Notes: generated by a model from the sequence alone, not told the origin. A stretch of DNA of 64,000 nucleotides from Candidatus Delongbacteria bacterium (GCA_041675285.1 JBAYTZ010000001.1:310001-374000), one strand, 5' to 3'. Numbered from the stretch's first letter, positions 1 to 9,250 are shown. Made by a program: numbers and translations.

Positions 1-2
1 TG

Positions 3-1058
3 ACCAACGTGGAAGTCCTGTTCCAGGTCAACATGCAGGTAATGACGGCCAACGGCACCTTCGACCCGCTGACGGATTGGATCGTGCTGCGCGGCGGCCA
101 CGCCAACCTGGGCAACTGGGGCGGCGCCGTGGTCATGAGCGAGGAGGGCGGCAACCCGGGCCACTACTACCTCAACATCCAGTTCGACAACGTCGAGGTG
201 GACTCCAACCTGGAGTTCAAGTACGTCATCCTGGAAGACCAGAACGAAGCCTCCGCCCGCTGGGAGAGCGTGGCCAACCGGCTGATCCCCATCACCACCG
301 GCCTGCCTGACAACGACAGCGACGGCTACGGCGAGATCGTGCTGGGCGAGGCCTGGTTCGACGACGTGACCTGGAACGACATCATCGCCCAGGACGTGAC
401 CGTGCACTTCGGCGTGGACCTCTGGCCCGTCCAGGCCTGGTTCGTGGAACATCCGGGGGAGACCAACCAGGGCCTGAGCTCCTATGGCGAGATCACCTAC
501 ACGTCCATCTGCGGCCCCTGGAACAACTGGCCCTGGGACCTGGTCCCGCCGGCCTACCAGCTGGTGAACACCACGGGCACGCTCTTCGAGGGCGACGTGC
601 TCTTCACCCAGTTCAGCTCCCGCCGGATCACCTACAAGTACGGCGCCAACGGCCACGACAACGAGGCCGGTTTCCAGGCCGACCACGTGGTGGTCATCGA
701 CGACACCAATCCCACCTACGACGTGCTCAACACCTTCGGCGAGCTGGGCGACTGGTGGACCCTGACCGACGTGGATCCGGCCCTGAGCCGTCCCGCGGCC
801 CTCGAGCTGCGCGAAGCCTATCCGAACCCCTTCAACCCGGTCACCACCCTGCGCTTCGTCAACCGTGAGGCGGCGGACCTGCGCCTGAGCGTGATCAACC
901 TGGCCGGCCAGGAAGTGGCCGTCCTGAGCCAGGGCCTGCACGCCGCCGGCGAGCACCAGGTGAGCTTCGACGCCTCCGCGCTGGCCAGCGGCCTCTACCT
1001 GGCCCGGCTGGAAGGCCAGGGCGTCAGCGCCACCCAGAAGCTGCTGCTGGTCAAGTAA
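3..1058 (+). CDS. C-terminal part of a secreted protein with T9SS type A sorting domain (5' end outside window)
   Basis: The reading frame is open to the window edge, so the first GTG at 9 is probably internal and the protein is cut at its N-terminus. About 350 residues are visible. The first ~100 (NLGNWGG, LEFKYVILED, RWESVANR) look like a starch-binding/CBM20-type beta-sandwich, and a second similar module follows. The last ~80 residues begin with LREAYPNPFNPVTTLRF and end in QKLLLVK, the pattern of the Por secretion tail (T9SS type A sorting domain). The mature protein is therefore expected to cross the outer membrane by T9SS. The catalytic part, if any, lies upstream and cannot be seen. 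A strong terminator follows the TAA stop. Confidence 0.85.
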   Translation, partial: TNVEVLFQVNMQVMTANGTFDPLTDWIVLRGGHANLGNWGGAVVMSEEGGNPGHYYLNIQFDNVEVDSNLEFKYVILEDQNEASARWESVANRLIPITTGLPDNDSDGYGEIVLGEAWFDDVTWNDIIAQDVTVHFGVDLWPVQAWFVEHPGETNQGLSSYGEITYTSICGPWNNWPWDLVPPAYQLVNTTGTLFEGDVLFTQFSSRRITYKYGANGHDNEAGFQADHVVVIDDTNPTYDVLNTFGELGDWWTLTDVDPALSRPAALELREAYPNPFNPVTTLRFVNREAADLRLSVINLAGQEVAVLSQGLHAAGEHQVSFDASALASGLYLARLEGQGVSATQKLLLVK

Positions 1059-1083
1059 GCGGCGGCCTCCCTTCGTGAGACAA

Positions 1084-1112
1084 AGCGCCCCGGCATTCGT
1101 CGGGGCGTTTTC
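1084..1112 (+). terminator. Rho-independent terminator after the T9SS-tail gene
   Basis: A 7-bp GC stem (CGCCCCG at 1086-1092 with CGGGGCG at 1101-1107) is followed directly by a T run at 1108-1111. It lies 26 bases after the stop codon. Confidence 0.85.
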
Positions 1113-1138
1113 TTGTGGGGGAAGCGGAGGTGGCGCAC

Positions 1139-1660
1139 TCAGGCCGAGGGCTCGAGCTCGTCCAGCAGGGTCTGCACGCAGTGGCGCAGTTCGACCATCT
1201 GGTGGCGCGTGGCCCGCTGGCCGCGTTGGGCGATCCCATGCAGGAGCAGCAGGAGCAGGCCGGCGCCGGGCAGCGCCCAAAGGATGGTGGGCCGGCCGCC
1301 CAGCAGCCAGACGGAGCTGCCCCAGAGCAGGGCCAGCCCCGCGCAGAGCACGGTGAAGGCGTAGAGGGCCAGGAAGAGAGTCCAGGCGCCGGGCGCCGGT
1401 CCGAACTGGCCGCTGATCCGCAGCCGCCCCGCGGCCTCTTCTCGCAGCTGGAGTTCCAGCACGGGTGACCAGAGGCGGCGCCTGTCCTTGGGCAGGCTGA
1501 GCCAGATGTGGTCGCTCAGTACGGCGCCGGCGAAGGGACAGTCCGGCCGGCCCAGTCGTTCCCGGGCCGCGTGCACGAGCGTGGCCCGGGCCACCGCGTG
1601 TTCCGTCTCGAAGCGGGGCCGCAGGCCCGGGGTCTAGGGCGTGTCCGGTGCGACGGTCAT
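1139..1660 (-). pseudogene. Two-TM hypothetical membrane protein interrupted by an amber codon at position 9
   Basis: The best start is ATG at 1660-1658, preceded by a near-ideal ribosome site (GGGAGGAAGCTC). Eight codons later an in-frame TAG (1636-1634) interrupts the frame, which then stays open for 164 codons to the TGA at 1141-1139. The body has a conserved-looking N-terminal domain (PCPFAG-like and WSPVLELQLREE segments) and two hydrophobic helices (about LFLALYAFTVLCAGLALLW and ILWALPGAGLLLLLLHGI). A fallback start is GTG at 1594, which has no good ribosome site. So this is a recent nonsense mutation, a base-call error, or a protein made from the internal start. No family was recognised with certainty. 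Confidence 0.55.
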
Positions 1661-1841
1661 GAGCTTCCTCCCGATTCCGGTGTCCCCTTCACGGTAGGAA
1701 TCGCGGGGGGGAGTCGCCCGCCCGAGCGGCGGGTGCCAGGAATTTGACAGCCCCGCCCGCGGGGTGCTCGTGGAGAAGGGGCTTCGAAATCCCCCGCCGA
1801 CAGGCTACCTTGGAGCCCTGAACACAACTTTGGAGTCATCC

Positions 1842-2336
1842 ATGCATGCCAAGAGCATTGAACTGTTGAACCGGGCCGTGGCCGACGAACTGGCCGCCGT
1901 CCACCAGTACATGTTTTTCCATTTCCACTGCGACGACCAGGGCTTCGAGCTGCTCTCCAGCCTCTATCGGCGCATCGCCATCGAAGAGATGATGCACGTG
2001 GAGCGGCTGGCCGAGCGGATCCTGTTCCTGAAGGGCGAGGTCCTGATGAAAGCCGGCCACGAGGTCCAGCCCGTCACGGACGTGCGCGAGATGCTGGCCA
2101 TGGCTGCGCGCATGGAGCAGGAGAGCGCGCGCGACTACAACCTCTGGGCCAACGAGTCCGGCGCCAACGCCGACTCCGCCACCAAGAAGATCTTCGAGGG
2201 TCTGGTGGAGGACGAGGAGCGCCACCTGGAGCAATTCGACCTGGAGACCCAGAACCTGAGCCGCTTCGGCGACCGCTATCTGGCGCTGCAGTCCATCGAG
2301 CGCGCCAAGAAGAGTTCCATGGGTCCCGCTGCCTGA
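1842..2336 (+). CDS. bfr: Bacterioferritin
   Basis: 164-residue ferritin-like four-helix protein that oxidises Fe(II) at a di-iron ferroxidase site and stores iron as a 24-mer in the cytoplasm. The expected ligands are present by alignment to E. coli Bfr: E16, E49, H52, E92, E125 and H128. Met50 fits the intersubunit heme-ligand methionine, in the motif EEMMHVERLAERILFLKG. Length matches the family (about 158). The start at 1842 has GGAG seven bases upstream, and a longer in-frame extension upstream has no ribosome site. It is monocistronic, with a weak hairpin terminator just after the stop. It complements the feoAB uptake genes at 47.6 kb. Confidence 0.95.
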   Translation: MHAKSIELLNRAVADELAAVHQYMFFHFHCDDQGFELLSSLYRRIAIEEMMHVERLAERILFLKGEVLMKAGHEVQPVTDVREMLAMAARMEQESARDYNLWANESGANADSATKKIFEGLVEDEERHLEQFDLETQNLSRFGDRYLALQSIERAKKSSMGPAA

Positions 2337-2344
2337 ACCGGACA

Positions 2345-2370
2345 GGCCCGGCTCCGGCCGGGCCTTCGTT
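2345..2370 (+). terminator. Probable terminator after bfr
   Basis: GGCCCGG (2345-2351) pairs with CCGGGCC (2358-2364), followed by the short T-rich TTCGTT. The weak T tract makes termination partial at best. The next gene starts at 2377. Confidence 0.5.
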
Positions 2371-2376
2371 CTCCCT

Positions 2377-4560
2377 ATGGACGCCGCCTCCTTCTGGCCC
2401 CCCAGTCTGCCCCCGCCCCGCGCGCTGGAAGTGCGGCCGGGCGCCGCGCTCCACCCAGGCCAGGCCTTTCACCTCCACTTCACTCCGTCGGAAGCCGCGC
2501 AGGAGCTGGACCCGGAGGCCCGGGCCCGGCTGCTGGCCCATGCCCGGCGGCGCGCTCTGACACCGTCGGATGCGCGGGAGCGGATCCCGCTGGACCTGAG
2601 TCTGCGCCCGGACCTGGAGCCGGAAGGCTTCGAACTGGAGCTGCGGGCGGAGGCCTCGACGCTGGCCGCCGGCGGCGAGGCGGGCCTGCACGCGGGCCTG
2701 GAGACCCTGGCCCGGCTGCGGACTTGTGACACGGCGCTGCCCGCCCTGCGGGTGGCGGACTCCCCGCTTCAGGCCTGGCGCGGCGTGATGCTGGACTGCG
2801 CGCGCCATGCCTGGCCTGCGCCACGCCTGCACGCCCTGCTGGAGGAAGTGGCCGCCGGGCGCGGCAACCGCCTGCACCTGCACCAGACCGACGACCAGGG
2901 CTGGAGCCTGCCCCTGCCTGGCCGGCCCGAGCTCGCGGCCCTCTCCCCGCAACTGAGCGTGGACGAACTGCGCGCCCTGGTGGCCCACGGCCGCGAGCTG
3001 GGCGTGGAGATCCTGCCCGAGGTGGACCTGCCCGGGCACTGCGGCGCCCTGCTGGAGGCCCGGCCCGACCTGGCCTGCCCCGGTCGGGGCGGTCCGCGAC
3101 CCCGCGCCTGGGGCTGCCACGAGGCCCTGCTCTGCCTGGGGAATCCCGCCTTGCCGGAGTTCATGGGCGAGCTGCTGGACGAACTGGCCGCGCTCTTTCC
3201 CTTCGGCGTCGTCCATCTGGGCGGCGACGAGGTGCCCGCCCGGGCCTGGGCGGGCTGCCCGCGCTGCCGCGAACAGGCGCGCCGGGCCGGCCTGCCGGGC
3301 GTGGAGGCCCTGCCGGGCTGGTGGCTGCGCCAGCTGGAACCGCTCCTGCGCGAGCGCGGCCTGCGCGGCGCCTTCTGGGACGAGGCCCTCGACGGCCCGC
3401 CACCCCCCGGCTCCCTGCTCTTCGCCTGGCGCGGCGCCGCCGCCGTGGAACGCTGCTTGGCGGCGGGCTTCGCCACCGTGGCCTGCCCCCAGCACCCGTG
3501 CTATCTGGATCATTACCCGGGTTCGGGGAGCGAGCAGCCGCGGGCCATCGGCGGCTGGAATTCCTGGCAGGACCTGCGGGCCTTCGATCCTGCCGGTGGA
3601 GCCTCGGCCGCCGGGCTGCTGGGCGCCCAGGGCAACCTCTGGAGCGAGTACGTGGCGGATGAGGACCTGCTGATGGAACGCCTGCAGCCGCGCCTGGCCG
3701 CGCTGCTGGAGACGCTTTGGGCCGGGCCGCGGGGTGCTGCGGACTTTGCTGGCCGTTTGCCCGCCCTGCTGCGCGATCAGCAGGCCCGGGGCTGGCGGCC
3801 CCGGCTGGATCCGCCCCACGTGTCCGGCGCCCCGCTGGCCCTGAGCGGCGAGTCCCTCGACCTGCGCATCACCCGTTGCCTGCCGGAGACCGAGTTGGAG
3901 GCGCGCTGGGACGACGGCGACTGGGAGCCGCTGGCGGAGGGGACGCTACGAATGGCTCCCATGGCCGGGCGGCGCCGGCTGGCCCTGCGCCAGCGCCTGG
4001 GAGTGCTCGGCAGCCGGCCGCTGGAGCTGGAGCTGAACTGGGTCGAACCTTGGCCCGCGCGGATTCCGGCCGCGTCGGAATCCATCGTCACGGCCCGCTG
4101 GCTGCTGGCCGCCGAGCCCGACTGGCGCCTGGTGGCGCCGGATTCCCAGGCGGAGTTCACGCTGGAGACGCTGGACTGGCCGCGGGCCGCCGTGGAGGAG
4201 CGCTGGGCCGAGCCGCTGTCGCCCCCGCCGCCGCCCGCCGAACCCTGGGTCTCCGGGCCCGCCACGCCTACCCTGCCGCCGCTGGCACCCTGGGGTCCCG
4301 TGCGCGGCTTGCAGCGCCGCACGACGATCACGGTCCCCCACAGCGGCATCTGGCGCTTCCGGCTGGAGAGCTACAGCCTGGCGCGGCTCTGGCTGGACGG
4401 CCACCTGCTGCTGGACCACGATGGATTCCAACCGGCGGCGTGGCTCGAAGGCTGGGCGCCCCTGGCAGCGGGCGCGCACGAGCTGCGGCTGGACTGGCTG
4501 GACCTACGCGGCGGGAGCTGCCGGCTCGAGTCCGGCGCGGCTCCGCCACTCCCTGCCTGA
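2377..4560 (+). CDS. Glycoside hydrolase family 20 beta-N-acetylhexosaminidase with C-terminal PA14-like domain
   Basis: 727 residues. The order is: an N-terminal GH20b-like domain (~1-130), the (beta/alpha)8 GH20 catalytic domain starting at AWRGVMLDCAR (~140-450), a linker/chitobiase-C-like region, and a C-terminal PA14-like sandwich (~640-727: GIWRFRLESYSLARLWLDG). The catalytic Asp-Glu pair is D284-E285 in HLGGDEV, the residues used for substrate-assisted cleavage of terminal GlcNAc/GalNAc. Likely role: breakdown of chitooligosaccharides, glycans or peptidoglycan fragments. No signal peptide is visible at the called ATG and the ribosome site is poor, so the start, and with it the location, is uncertain. 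It converges on dnaE2. Confidence 0.88.
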   Translation: MDAASFWPPSLPPPRALEVRPGAALHPGQAFHLHFTPSEAAQELDPEARARLLAHARRRALTPSDARERIPLDLSLRPDLEPEGFELELRAEASTLAAGGEAGLHAGLETLARLRTCDTALPALRVADSPLQAWRGVMLDCARHAWPAPRLHALLEEVAAGRGNRLHLHQTDDQGWSLPLPGRPELAALSPQLSVDELRALVAHGRELGVEILPEVDLPGHCGALLEARPDLACPGRGGPRPRAWGCHEALLCLGNPALPEFMGELLDELAALFPFGVVHLGGDEVPARAWAGCPRCREQARRAGLPGVEALPGWWLRQLEPLLRERGLRGAFWDEALDGPPPPGSLLFAWRGAAAVERCLAAGFATVACPQHPCYLDHYPGSGSEQPRAIGGWNSWQDLRAFDPAGGASAAGLLGAQGNLWSEYVADEDLLMERLQPRLAALLETLWAGPRGAADFAGRLPALLRDQQARGWRPRLDPPHVSGAPLALSGESLDLRITRCLPETELEARWDDGDWEPLAEGTLRMAPMAGRRRLALRQRLGVLGSRPLELELNWVEPWPARIPAASESIVTARWLLAAEPDWRLVAPDSQAEFTLETLDWPRAAVEERWAEPLSPPPPPAEPWVSGPATPTLPPLAPWGPVRGLQRRTTITVPHSGIWRFRLESYSLARLWLDGHLLLDHDGFQPAAWLEGWAPLAAGAHELRLDWLDLRGGSCRLESGAAPPLPA

Positions 4561-4580
4561 GCGTTTCTCTCGAATCGTCC

Positions 4581-7500
4581 TTAACCCTGGACCGCGTCCC
4601 GGGCCGCTTGCTCCGAGAGCCGGCCGGCCGCCCGCAGGCTCTCCACCTGCAGCATGGGCTCGTCGGCCTCGAGTTCCACCCGGCCCTCCAGGTGGAAGGG
4701 ACCCGGATCGCGGCAGAGCAGCGCGTGGCGCTCCCAGACGGCGGGGAAGAGCACGGCCTCGAAGGTGCCGCTGGCGTCCTCCAGCGAGAGGAAAGCCATC
4801 CGGGCCTGGTCGGTGCGCGTGCGGATCACTTTGCGCGCGAACACCCAGCCCAGCAGGCCCACCCGCTCCCCCACGTGGGCACCGAGTTCCGCCGCCCGCA
4901 CACAGCGCTCAGGCAGCGCGCCGAAATCGAACAGCTCCAGCGGATGGCGGCAGAGCCCGAAGCCCAGCGCCTCGCGCTCCCGCGACCAGGTCTCGATCCA
5001 GCTCCAGCGGCCCTGGCCGGCAGGCACGCGGTCCTCTGTGGCGAACAGGCCGGGCTCGTCGCGCCGGATGTCAGGGGCCAGCTGCAGGTGCCAGAGCAGG
5101 GCCGGGCGCCGCTCGCGGGGATCGCCCGAGCCCGCCAGGGCGTCCAGCGCCCCGCTGTGGATCAGGGATTCCAGCTCGCCGCGGCCCGCCCCGCTGCGCC
5201 GGCGGAAATCCGCGAAGCCGCGGAAGGGCGCGCGCCCGCGCTCCCGCAGGATGCGCCGCCGGGTCGCGCGTTCCAGCCCCTTCACCTGCTGCAGGCCCAC
5301 CCGCAGGCGGCCGGACCCGCCACTGTAGCGGTCGGCGCCGTGGACCACGCAGGGTCCGTCCACGCTCAGGCCCAGCCGCCGGGCCTCCTGCACGTAGGCC
5401 GCGCTGGAGAAGAAGCCGCCCTGGTTGGTGAGCACGGCGGCCATGAATTCCGCCGGCCGGTGGGCCTTGTACCAGGCCAGCCGGTAGCTGAGGACGGCGA
5501 AACTGGCGCTGTGGGCCTTGCAGAAGGCGTAACCCGCGAAGGAGGCCACCTGGCGCCAGATCTCGCGGGCCACGGCCTCGGGCACCCCGCGTCCGGCGCA
5601 GCCGCCCAGGAAGCGTTCTTCGAAACTGACCAGGGCCAGCTTGTCCAGCCCCTTGCCGCTCATGGCGCGCCGCAGCAGGTCGCCCTCGGCCAGGCTCATG
5701 CCGGCCAGGCCGCTCACCACGTGCATCACGTCCTCCTGGTAGACCATCACGCCGTAGGTGTCCTCCAACAGGTCCTGGAGCAGCGGGTGCGGGTACTCCA
5801 CGGGCCAGGGGGCGCCGGGGGGCAGCGCGGCCACCGCGCGGTGCCGCTCCACGAAGGCCTGCATCATCCCGGACTCGGAGACGCCCGGGCGGATGATCGA
5901 ACTGGCGGCCACCAGATCCTCGAAGCAGCCGCAGCGCAGCTTGCGCAGCAGCGACTGCATGCCCGGCGACTCGATGTAGAAGCAGCCCATGCTGCGCCCG
6001 TCGCGCACCAGGGCGGCGGTGGGCGGATCCAGCTCCAGTTCGTAGGGCGTGCGCGGCGGCGGCGGCAGGCCGGCGGCCGCGCCCTCCCGCGTCAGGTCGC
6101 TGTAGACGCCCAGCCCGCGCTGGGCCAGCAGGTCGATCTTGAGCAGGCCCAGCTCCTCCACGGGGTGCATGTCCAGCTGGGTGACGGTCACGCCGCGCCC
6201 GGCGCGCTGCAGGGGCAGCCAGGTGGTGATGGGTTCGGGCGTGATCAGCACGCCGCCCACGTGGATGCCCAGGTGGCGAGGCAGGCCCACCAGCCGCCGC
6301 ACCCAGGGCAGCAGGCCGCGCAGAGGTTCCTGCTCGGGCTTCAGGCCGTGGCGCTCGGGATGCTCCAGCACCTCGCGCTCCCAGTCGCCCGGGGAGCGCG
6401 GAAAGTGCCGGGTCAGCTCCTCCAGCTCCCGGCCGCCCAGCCCTTCCACCTTGGCCAGTTCGCGCAGCGCGCCCCGCGGACCCAGGGTCACGGTGGTGCA
6501 GAGCAGCGCCGCGTGCCGGGCTCCGAAGCGCTCCAGCACGAAGCGCAGCACCTGGTCGCGGTCGGCCCAGGAAAAGTCCAGGTCGATGTCCGGCGGCGTG
6601 GAGCGCCAGGGATTGAGGAAGCGCTCGAAGGAGAGCCGGTGGCGGATGGGATCCACCTCGGTGAAGCCCAGGCAGTAGGAGACCAGCGAGTTGGCCGCGC
6701 TGCCGCGCCCGATCATCGGCAGCCCCTGCTCCTGCACGAAGCGGACGATCTCGCGCACCACCAGGAAGTAGCCGGCGAAACCCAGCCGGCCGATCACCTC
6801 CAGCTCGCGCTCCAGGCGCTCCCGGGCGCGGGCCGGATCCGTCTGGCCCACGCTGCCCGGCCGGCCGTCCGGTCCGCGGCGGCGCCAGGGTCCGGGGGCC
6901 GGGTAGCGGCGCGGCAGGGCCTCCAGGCAGTGGGCGCGCAGCCGCTCCAGGTCGTCGCCGGGTTCGTCCAGGCGCGGCAGGTGCAGGCGGCCGGTCTCCA
7001 CGCCCGGCGAGCAGCGCTCCCAGAGCGCCTCCAGCCGCCGCAGGGCCGCGGGCAGGCGGGCGAAGGGCCGCTGGAATTCGCCCCAGGTGGGCAGCGCGCC
7101 CCGGGGGTTCCAGCGCCCGCTGGCCAGGATGCGCTCCCGGCTGGTGTTCTCGTGCAGGGCGCGGACGCGCTGCTGCAGGGGGGCGTCGGCCTCGTCCAGG
7201 TAGTCGCAGACGCCGTGGGCCAGCACGGGCAGCTCCAGTTCCCGGGCCCGGCGCCAGAGCCGGTTGGCCGCCCCGCGGTCGGCGGCGGGGTCCAGGGCCA
7301 CGCTGAGCCGGTCGCCCTCCGGGCGGAAGGAGTCTCCGGCCTCCGGCACGAGCAGAGCAAGCGCCGGTTCCGGCAGCACCAGCTGGCAGTGCCGCAGTTC
7401 GCGGCAGGCCGCCAGCAGCGCCCCGCGCCACTCGTCCTCCCCGACGGGCGGGGGGGCCTCGGCGCTCGCCGGGTCTTCGTCCACGCTGCCCTCGTCCGCG

Positions 7501-7877
7501 GGACCGAGCTCGTCCGCGGGGGTGGGAAGCGCCAGCGGGATGTCCCGCCCAGCCCAGCCCAGGGGCGGCCGCGTCTCCCAGCCCGGCCCCAGCTGATCCA
7601 GCGTGGTCAGGCGGCAGAGCTCGGCCAGGCCCGCGGCGCCCTCGGCCAGCACCAGGGCGCCCCCCAGCCGCGGGAAGCCGGCCCCGAGTACGGGGCGCAG
7701 GGGGATGCCCTCCTCGGCCAGCCGCGTGCTGGCGCGCTGGAGTTCCACCATCCCGTAGAGTCCGCGCCGGTCACAGAGGCTGAGCGCCGGCCAGCCCCGG
7801 GCCGCCGCCGTCCGGGCCAGTTCCTCCACGGACGCGCAGCCCTGGCCGAAGCTGAAGTGGCTGTGCGCCTCGAGCAC
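4581..7877 (-). CDS. dnaE2: Error-prone DNA polymerase III alpha subunit (ImuC/DnaE2)
   Basis: 1098 residues, the usual size of DnaE2 and shorter than replicative DnaE1. The N-terminal PHP domain (EAHSHFSF) contains a low-complexity acidic insert around residues 110-155. The C-family polymerase core carries PDIDLDFSWADRD (~429-441), holding catalytic Asp residues. Other family blocks are GRGSAANSLVSYCLG and KAHSASFAVLSYRLAWYKAHRP. An OB-fold (LLGWVFARKVIRTRTDQ) lies near the C-terminus, and the tau-binding tail of DnaE1 is missing. It is expected to perform damage-induced mutagenic synthesis with ImuB. The GTG start at 7877 lies just downstream of the stop of a 50-codon ORF, so translation may be coupled. 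It is the last gene of the imuB operon. Confidence 0.93.
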   Translation of the reverse strand: MLEAHSHFSFGQGCASVEELARTAAARGWPALSLCDRRGLYGMVELQRASTRLAEEGIPLRPVLGAGFPRLGGALVLAEGAAGLAELCRLTTLDQLGPGWETRPPLGWAGRDIPLALPTPADELGPADEGSVDEDPASAEAPPPVGEDEWRGALLAACRELRHCQLVLPEPALALLVPEAGDSFRPEGDRLSVALDPAADRGAANRLWRRARELELPVLAHGVCDYLDEADAPLQQRVRALHENTSRERILASGRWNPRGALPTWGEFQRPFARLPAALRRLEALWERCSPGVETGRLHLPRLDEPGDDLERLRAHCLEALPRRYPAPGPWRRRGPDGRPGSVGQTDPARARERLERELEVIGRLGFAGYFLVVREIVRFVQEQGLPMIGRGSAANSLVSYCLGFTEVDPIRHRLSFERFLNPWRSTPPDIDLDFSWADRDQVLRFVLERFGARHAALLCTTVTLGPRGALRELAKVEGLGGRELEELTRHFPRSPGDWEREVLEHPERHGLKPEQEPLRGLLPWVRRLVGLPRHLGIHVGGVLITPEPITTWLPLQRAGRGVTVTQLDMHPVEELGLLKIDLLAQRGLGVYSDLTREGAAAGLPPPPRTPYELELDPPTAALVRDGRSMGCFYIESPGMQSLLRKLRCGCFEDLVAASSIIRPGVSESGMMQAFVERHRAVAALPPGAPWPVEYPHPLLQDLLEDTYGVMVYQEDVMHVVSGLAGMSLAEGDLLRRAMSGKGLDKLALVSFEERFLGGCAGRGVPEAVAREIWRQVASFAGYAFCKAHSASFAVLSYRLAWYKAHRPAEFMAAVLTNQGGFFSSAAYVQEARRLGLSVDGPCVVHGADRYSGGSGRLRVGLQQVKGLERATRRRILRERGRAPFRGFADFRRRSGAGRGELESLIHSGALDALAGSGDPRERRPALLWHLQLAPDIRRDEPGLFATEDRVPAGQGRWSWIETWSREREALGFGLCRHPLELFDFGALPERCVRAAELGAHVGERVGLLGWVFARKVIRTRTDQARMAFLSLEDASGTFEAVLFPAVWERHALLCRDPGPFHLEGRVELEADEPMLQVESLRAAGRLSEQAARDAVQG

Positions 7878-7881
7878 GGCA

Positions 7882-8034
7882 TCACCAGCCGGGCACGAAG
7901 AGGCGGTGGATCCAGTGCCCTAGGGTGAAGAGGGCCTCCCGGCCCAGTCCGAGGGTCGTCAGCCAGAGGGGGCGGGCCCGCCGCAGGGCGGGCGCGTTCA
8001 GGGTCCAGGCCAGGGTCGTCATCGTCGGCTCCAT
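7882..8034 (-). CDS. Small ORF (50 aa) between imuB and dnaE2
   Basis: The frame ATG 8034 to TGA 7884-7882 encodes a basic, Trp- and Leu-rich 50-residue peptide (begins MEPTMTTLAWTLNAP, ends HRLFVPGW). It begins 15 bases after the imuB stop and ends five bases before the dnaE2 GTG, so it fills almost exactly the gap between two otherwise adjacent operon genes. The ribosome site is weak (AAGCG), and no family was recognised. Its position may simply reflect a spacer that happens to be open. It could also be a small imu accessory peptide. Confidence 0.4.
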   Translation of the reverse strand: MEPTMTTLAWTLNAPALRRARPLWLTTLGLGREALFTLGHWIHRLFVPGW

Positions 8035-8049
8035 CGCTTATGATTCGTG

Positions 8050-9240
8050 TCACGCTGCGTCCAAGGGTCCGGCGTCCGCCTGCCGGGGTCCCAGCCGCAC
8101 CACCTGGGCCCCCCAGCGCCGCCGCAGCTGGCCCAGCGCCTGGTCCAGCCGCCGCTCCCGGTTCTCGGCCCGTCCGTTCTCCTGGAAGAGCGGCAGCTGG
8201 GCGGACTCGGCCTCCAGCTCCAGTTCCAGTTCCAGTTCGCGCACGCGCAGGCGGCGCGCGGCCAGGGCCTGCCCGAGCAACTCGCGCCCCACGCGCCGCA
8301 GGGACTGGCGCCGGCTCTCCCCGTCCCGGACCCGCAGCCGCCGCCCGCCCAGGCTGCGCTGGCCGTCGTTCCAGACCAGCCGCAGCAGCAGGCGCCGGGG
8401 CTGGCCGGCCGCTTCCCGCGTGCGGCCGAGCAACTCTTCGAGCAATTCCAGCAGCACGTCGCCCAGCCGGGCCGGATCGGCGCTGTCCGCGGCCAGCCGG
8501 CGCCGGGCCCGCAGGCGCTCGGGCGCGGCGACCCCGGCGGCCGGATCCAGCTCCTCGAGCAGGGCGCGCAGCCGCCCGCCGGCCTCGCCGTGCAGGCGCT
8601 CCAGCTGCTCGGCAGGCAGGGCGCGCGCCTCCCCCACGAAGCGGATGCCCCCCCGGGCCAGCGCGGCCAGCAGGCTTAGGGAGAGGTCCGGCAGCCCGGC
8701 CAGGGGCAGATCGTCCAGGATGCGCCGCTCCTGGGCCCCGTCCACGGCGTGCAGCTCGCCCGGGCCGGCGCGCCGGGCCAGCAGTTGCGCGGCCAGGGGC
8801 GAGGACCCCAGCCCCGCGGCGGCCAGCACGCCTTCGCGGACCTGCAGGGTTTCCAGCAGCCGGCGCCCCAGCGCGCGCTCGTCCGGGTGCAGCAGGCCGC
8901 TGCCGCGCAGGTCCAGCAGGAAGAGCCCGTTGCGCGGCGAGCGCACCTGGGGAACCAGCTCTTCCAGTCGGAGCCGGATCCCCGCCAGCAGGGCCTCCAC
9001 GCGTTCCGGCCGGCCCTCCAGCACCAGCAGTTCCGGCTGCCGGCGCAGCCAGGCGGCCAGCGGCGCCCCGGGCTGGAGGCCGCCGCGGCCCAGGGCGGGG
9101 GAGAGCCCCAGCACCTGGGCGCGGGATTCCCGGCTGGTGGCCACCACGAAGGCGCGTTCCCGCAGGGCGGGATTCAGGCGGATTTCCACCTGGGCGAGCA
9201 GGTGGGGAATGCGCAGTGCCAGGGTTCGTGCGACCATCAT
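8050..9240 (-). CDS. imuB: ImuB-like catalytically inactive Y-family polymerase
   Basis: 396 residues. The Y-family fold is recognisable (ALRIPHLLAQVEIRLNP, SRESRAQVLGLSPALGRGGLQPGAPL, AAGLGSSPLAAQLLAR). The metal-binding acidic residues are absent: the first motif reads LALRIPHLL instead of DMDCFF, and the SIDEAYLD-type motif reads SPRNGLFLLDL. This is the hallmark of ImuB, a scaffold that links DnaE2 to the sliding clamp. A beta-clamp-binding peptide QLPLF lies at residues 348-352. ATG at 9240 is preceded by AAAGGACAGC. It is the first gene of the imuB-dnaE2 operon. No imuA or lexA is adjacent. The promoter carries a palindromic operator. Confidence 0.92.
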   Translation of the reverse strand: MMVARTLALRIPHLLAQVEIRLNPALRERAFVVATSRESRAQVLGLSPALGRGGLQPGAPLAAWLRRQPELLVLEGRPERVEALLAGIRLRLEELVPQVRSPRNGLFLLDLRGSGLLHPDERALGRRLLETLQVREGVLAAAGLGSSPLAAQLLARRAGPGELHAVDGAQERRILDDLPLAGLPDLSLSLLAALARGGIRFVGEARALPAEQLERLHGEAGGRLRALLEELDPAAGVAAPERLRARRRLAADSADPARLGDVLLELLEELLGRTREAAGQPRRLLLRLVWNDGQRSLGGRRLRVRDGESRRQSLRRVGRELLGQALAARRLRVRELELELELEAESAQLPLFQENGRAENRERRLDQALGQLRRRWGAQVVRLGPRQADAGPLDAA

Positions 9241-9250
9241 GCTGTCCTTT

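Noticed and set aside
3717..7928. 1403-codon plus-strand frame over dnaE2
   Set aside because: A shadow of dnaE2 and the GH20 gene. Composition is random-like and the minus-strand polymerase motifs are unambiguous.
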